Source: Propionicimonas sp.
GTDB taxonomy: Bacteria > Actinomycetota > Actinomycetes > Propionibacteriales > Propionibacteriaceae
Length of the DNA stretch: 5,595 bases
Direction of reading: 5' to 3'
Assembly: GCA_031119515.1 (NCBI GenBank)
Contig: JAVHXR010000201.1
Span: forward strand, 1 to 5,595
This document shows, one piece after another, positions 5,111 through 5,595 of the stretch; position 1 is the first letter of the stretch; each line of letters begins with the position of its first letter. A model generated the notes under the pieces. That model saw only the letters and a list, made by a program, of their open reading frames with translations. It did no database searches and was not told where the DNA came from. The position numbers and the translations under genes are program-made.

Positions 5111-5595
5111 ACGACTCGCCGCGATCGACTGCGGCACCAACTCCGTCCGGCTGCTGGTCGCGGAGGTCGCGGACGGGCGGGTGACCACTGTCGAGCGCGC
5201 CCTGCGGATCACCCGGCTCGGGCAGGGGGTGGATGCCACCGGCCGTTTCCACCCCGACGCGCTTGCGCGCACCCTCTCCGCGTTCGAGGAGTTCGCCGGT
5301 CGGCTGGACGCGCTCGGCGTCCGGCGGAGTCGGGTGGTGGCGACCTCGGCGGCCCGGGACGCGGGCAACTCGGAGGAGTTCTTCGCTGGCGTGCTGGGGC
5401 GGGTCGGCGTCCCGGCGGAGATCATCTCCGGCGCGGAGGAGGCCCGGCTCTCCTTCACCGGCGCGGTCGCAGGGCTCGGCCGGCTTCCGCAGCCCGTCCT
5501 GGTCGCCGACATCGGGGGCGGCTCGACCGAACTCGCGGCCGGCGTGGGCGGCACCCTGACTCGCGCGGTGTCGCTGGACATCGGCTCGGTGCGAG
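5103..5595 (+). CDS. ppx: Exopolyphosphatase (Ppx/GppA family), N-terminal part, 3' truncated
   Basis: The first 164 residues of a Ppx/GppA phosphatase (full proteins about 310-340 aa in actinobacteria) run off the window. The family removes terminal phosphate from polyphosphate or the 5' phosphate of pppGpp, using an actin/Hsp70-like ASKHA fold. Visible: phosphate-1 motif AIDCGTNSVRLLVAE (7-21), ATSAARDAGN (80-89), EIISGAEEARLSF (106-118) with the E112/E113 pair that includes the family's catalytic glutamate, phosphate-2 motif VADIGGGSTEL (134-144), and SLDIGSVR (157-164) at the edge. The GTG start at 5103 puts the first strand at the usual place; no ribosome site is evident, and the 8-base overlap with DUF501 argues for coupled translation. 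Rv1026 (Ppx2) holds this place in M. tuberculosis. Whether polyphosphate or pppGpp is the main substrate cannot be told from this fragment. Confidence 0.96.
   Translation, partial: MAERLAAIDCGTNSVRLLVAEVADGRVTTVERALRITRLGQGVDATGRFHPDALARTLSAFEEFAGRLDALGVRRSRVVATSAARDAGNSEEFFAGVLGRVGVPAEIISGAEEARLSFTGAVAGLGRLPQPVLVADIGGGSTELAAGVGGTLTRAVSLDIGSVR

Noticed and set aside
4343..5581. 412-codon open frame on the minus strand
   Set aside because: It is antisense to DUF501 and ppx, which have clear family matches. Its sequence is Ser/Arg/Pro/Ala-rich and its C-terminal part is just the tandem repeat read backwards.

Overview
This is a high-GC window from an actinobacterium. The gene order mfd – lipoprotein – mazG – eno – ftsB/divIC-like – DUF501 – ppx matches the conserved actinobacterial block known from Mycobacterium tuberculosis (Rv1020 to Rv1026), where an lpqU lipoprotein lies on the other side of mazG. 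GTG starts, strong G/C at third codon positions and TAnnnT-type -10 boxes fit the same phylum. A SurA_N-type lipoprotein between mfd and mazG suggests a Propionibacteriales-like lineage, but this is a guess from gene order and no ribosomal marker is present.

Layout, with all genes on the + strand. Positions 1-963 are the 3' end of mfd (transcription-repair coupling factor). Positions 1000-1524 encode a small lipoprotein with a SurA_N-like segment. Positions 1529-2224 are mazG (NTP pyrophosphohydrolase), 4 bases behind it. Positions 2225-2461 are a non-coding gap with the probable eno promoter. Positions 2462-3742 are a complete, intact enolase. Positions 3778-4356 encode a one-membrane-segment septum-formation protein of the FtsB/DivIC family. 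Positions 4357-4609 are a gap dominated by five 25-bp tandem repeats (4361-4480) bracketed by perfect hairpins. Positions 4610-5110 are a DUF501 gene. From 5103 to the window end is the N-terminal part of an exopolyphosphatase/GppA-type phosphatase whose start overlaps the DUF501 stop.

The genes are housekeeping: strand-specific repair (Mfd), nucleotide-pool cleaning (MazG), glycolysis (Eno), division (FtsB-like) and polyphosphate or (p)ppGpp-linked metabolism (Ppx). DUF501 has no assigned role. Likely transcription units are mfd-lipoprotein-mazG, eno-(ftsB), and DUF501-ppx, with the repeat array on the boundary between the last two.

I found no defence system, mobile element, CRISPR array or RNA gene. 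The least ordinary part is the 25-bp array, with ten CGGTTC boxes spaced alternately 13 and 12 bp and TCCCC flanks that fold back onto the repeat. Next come two possible leaderless mini-ORFs ahead of eno and ftsB.
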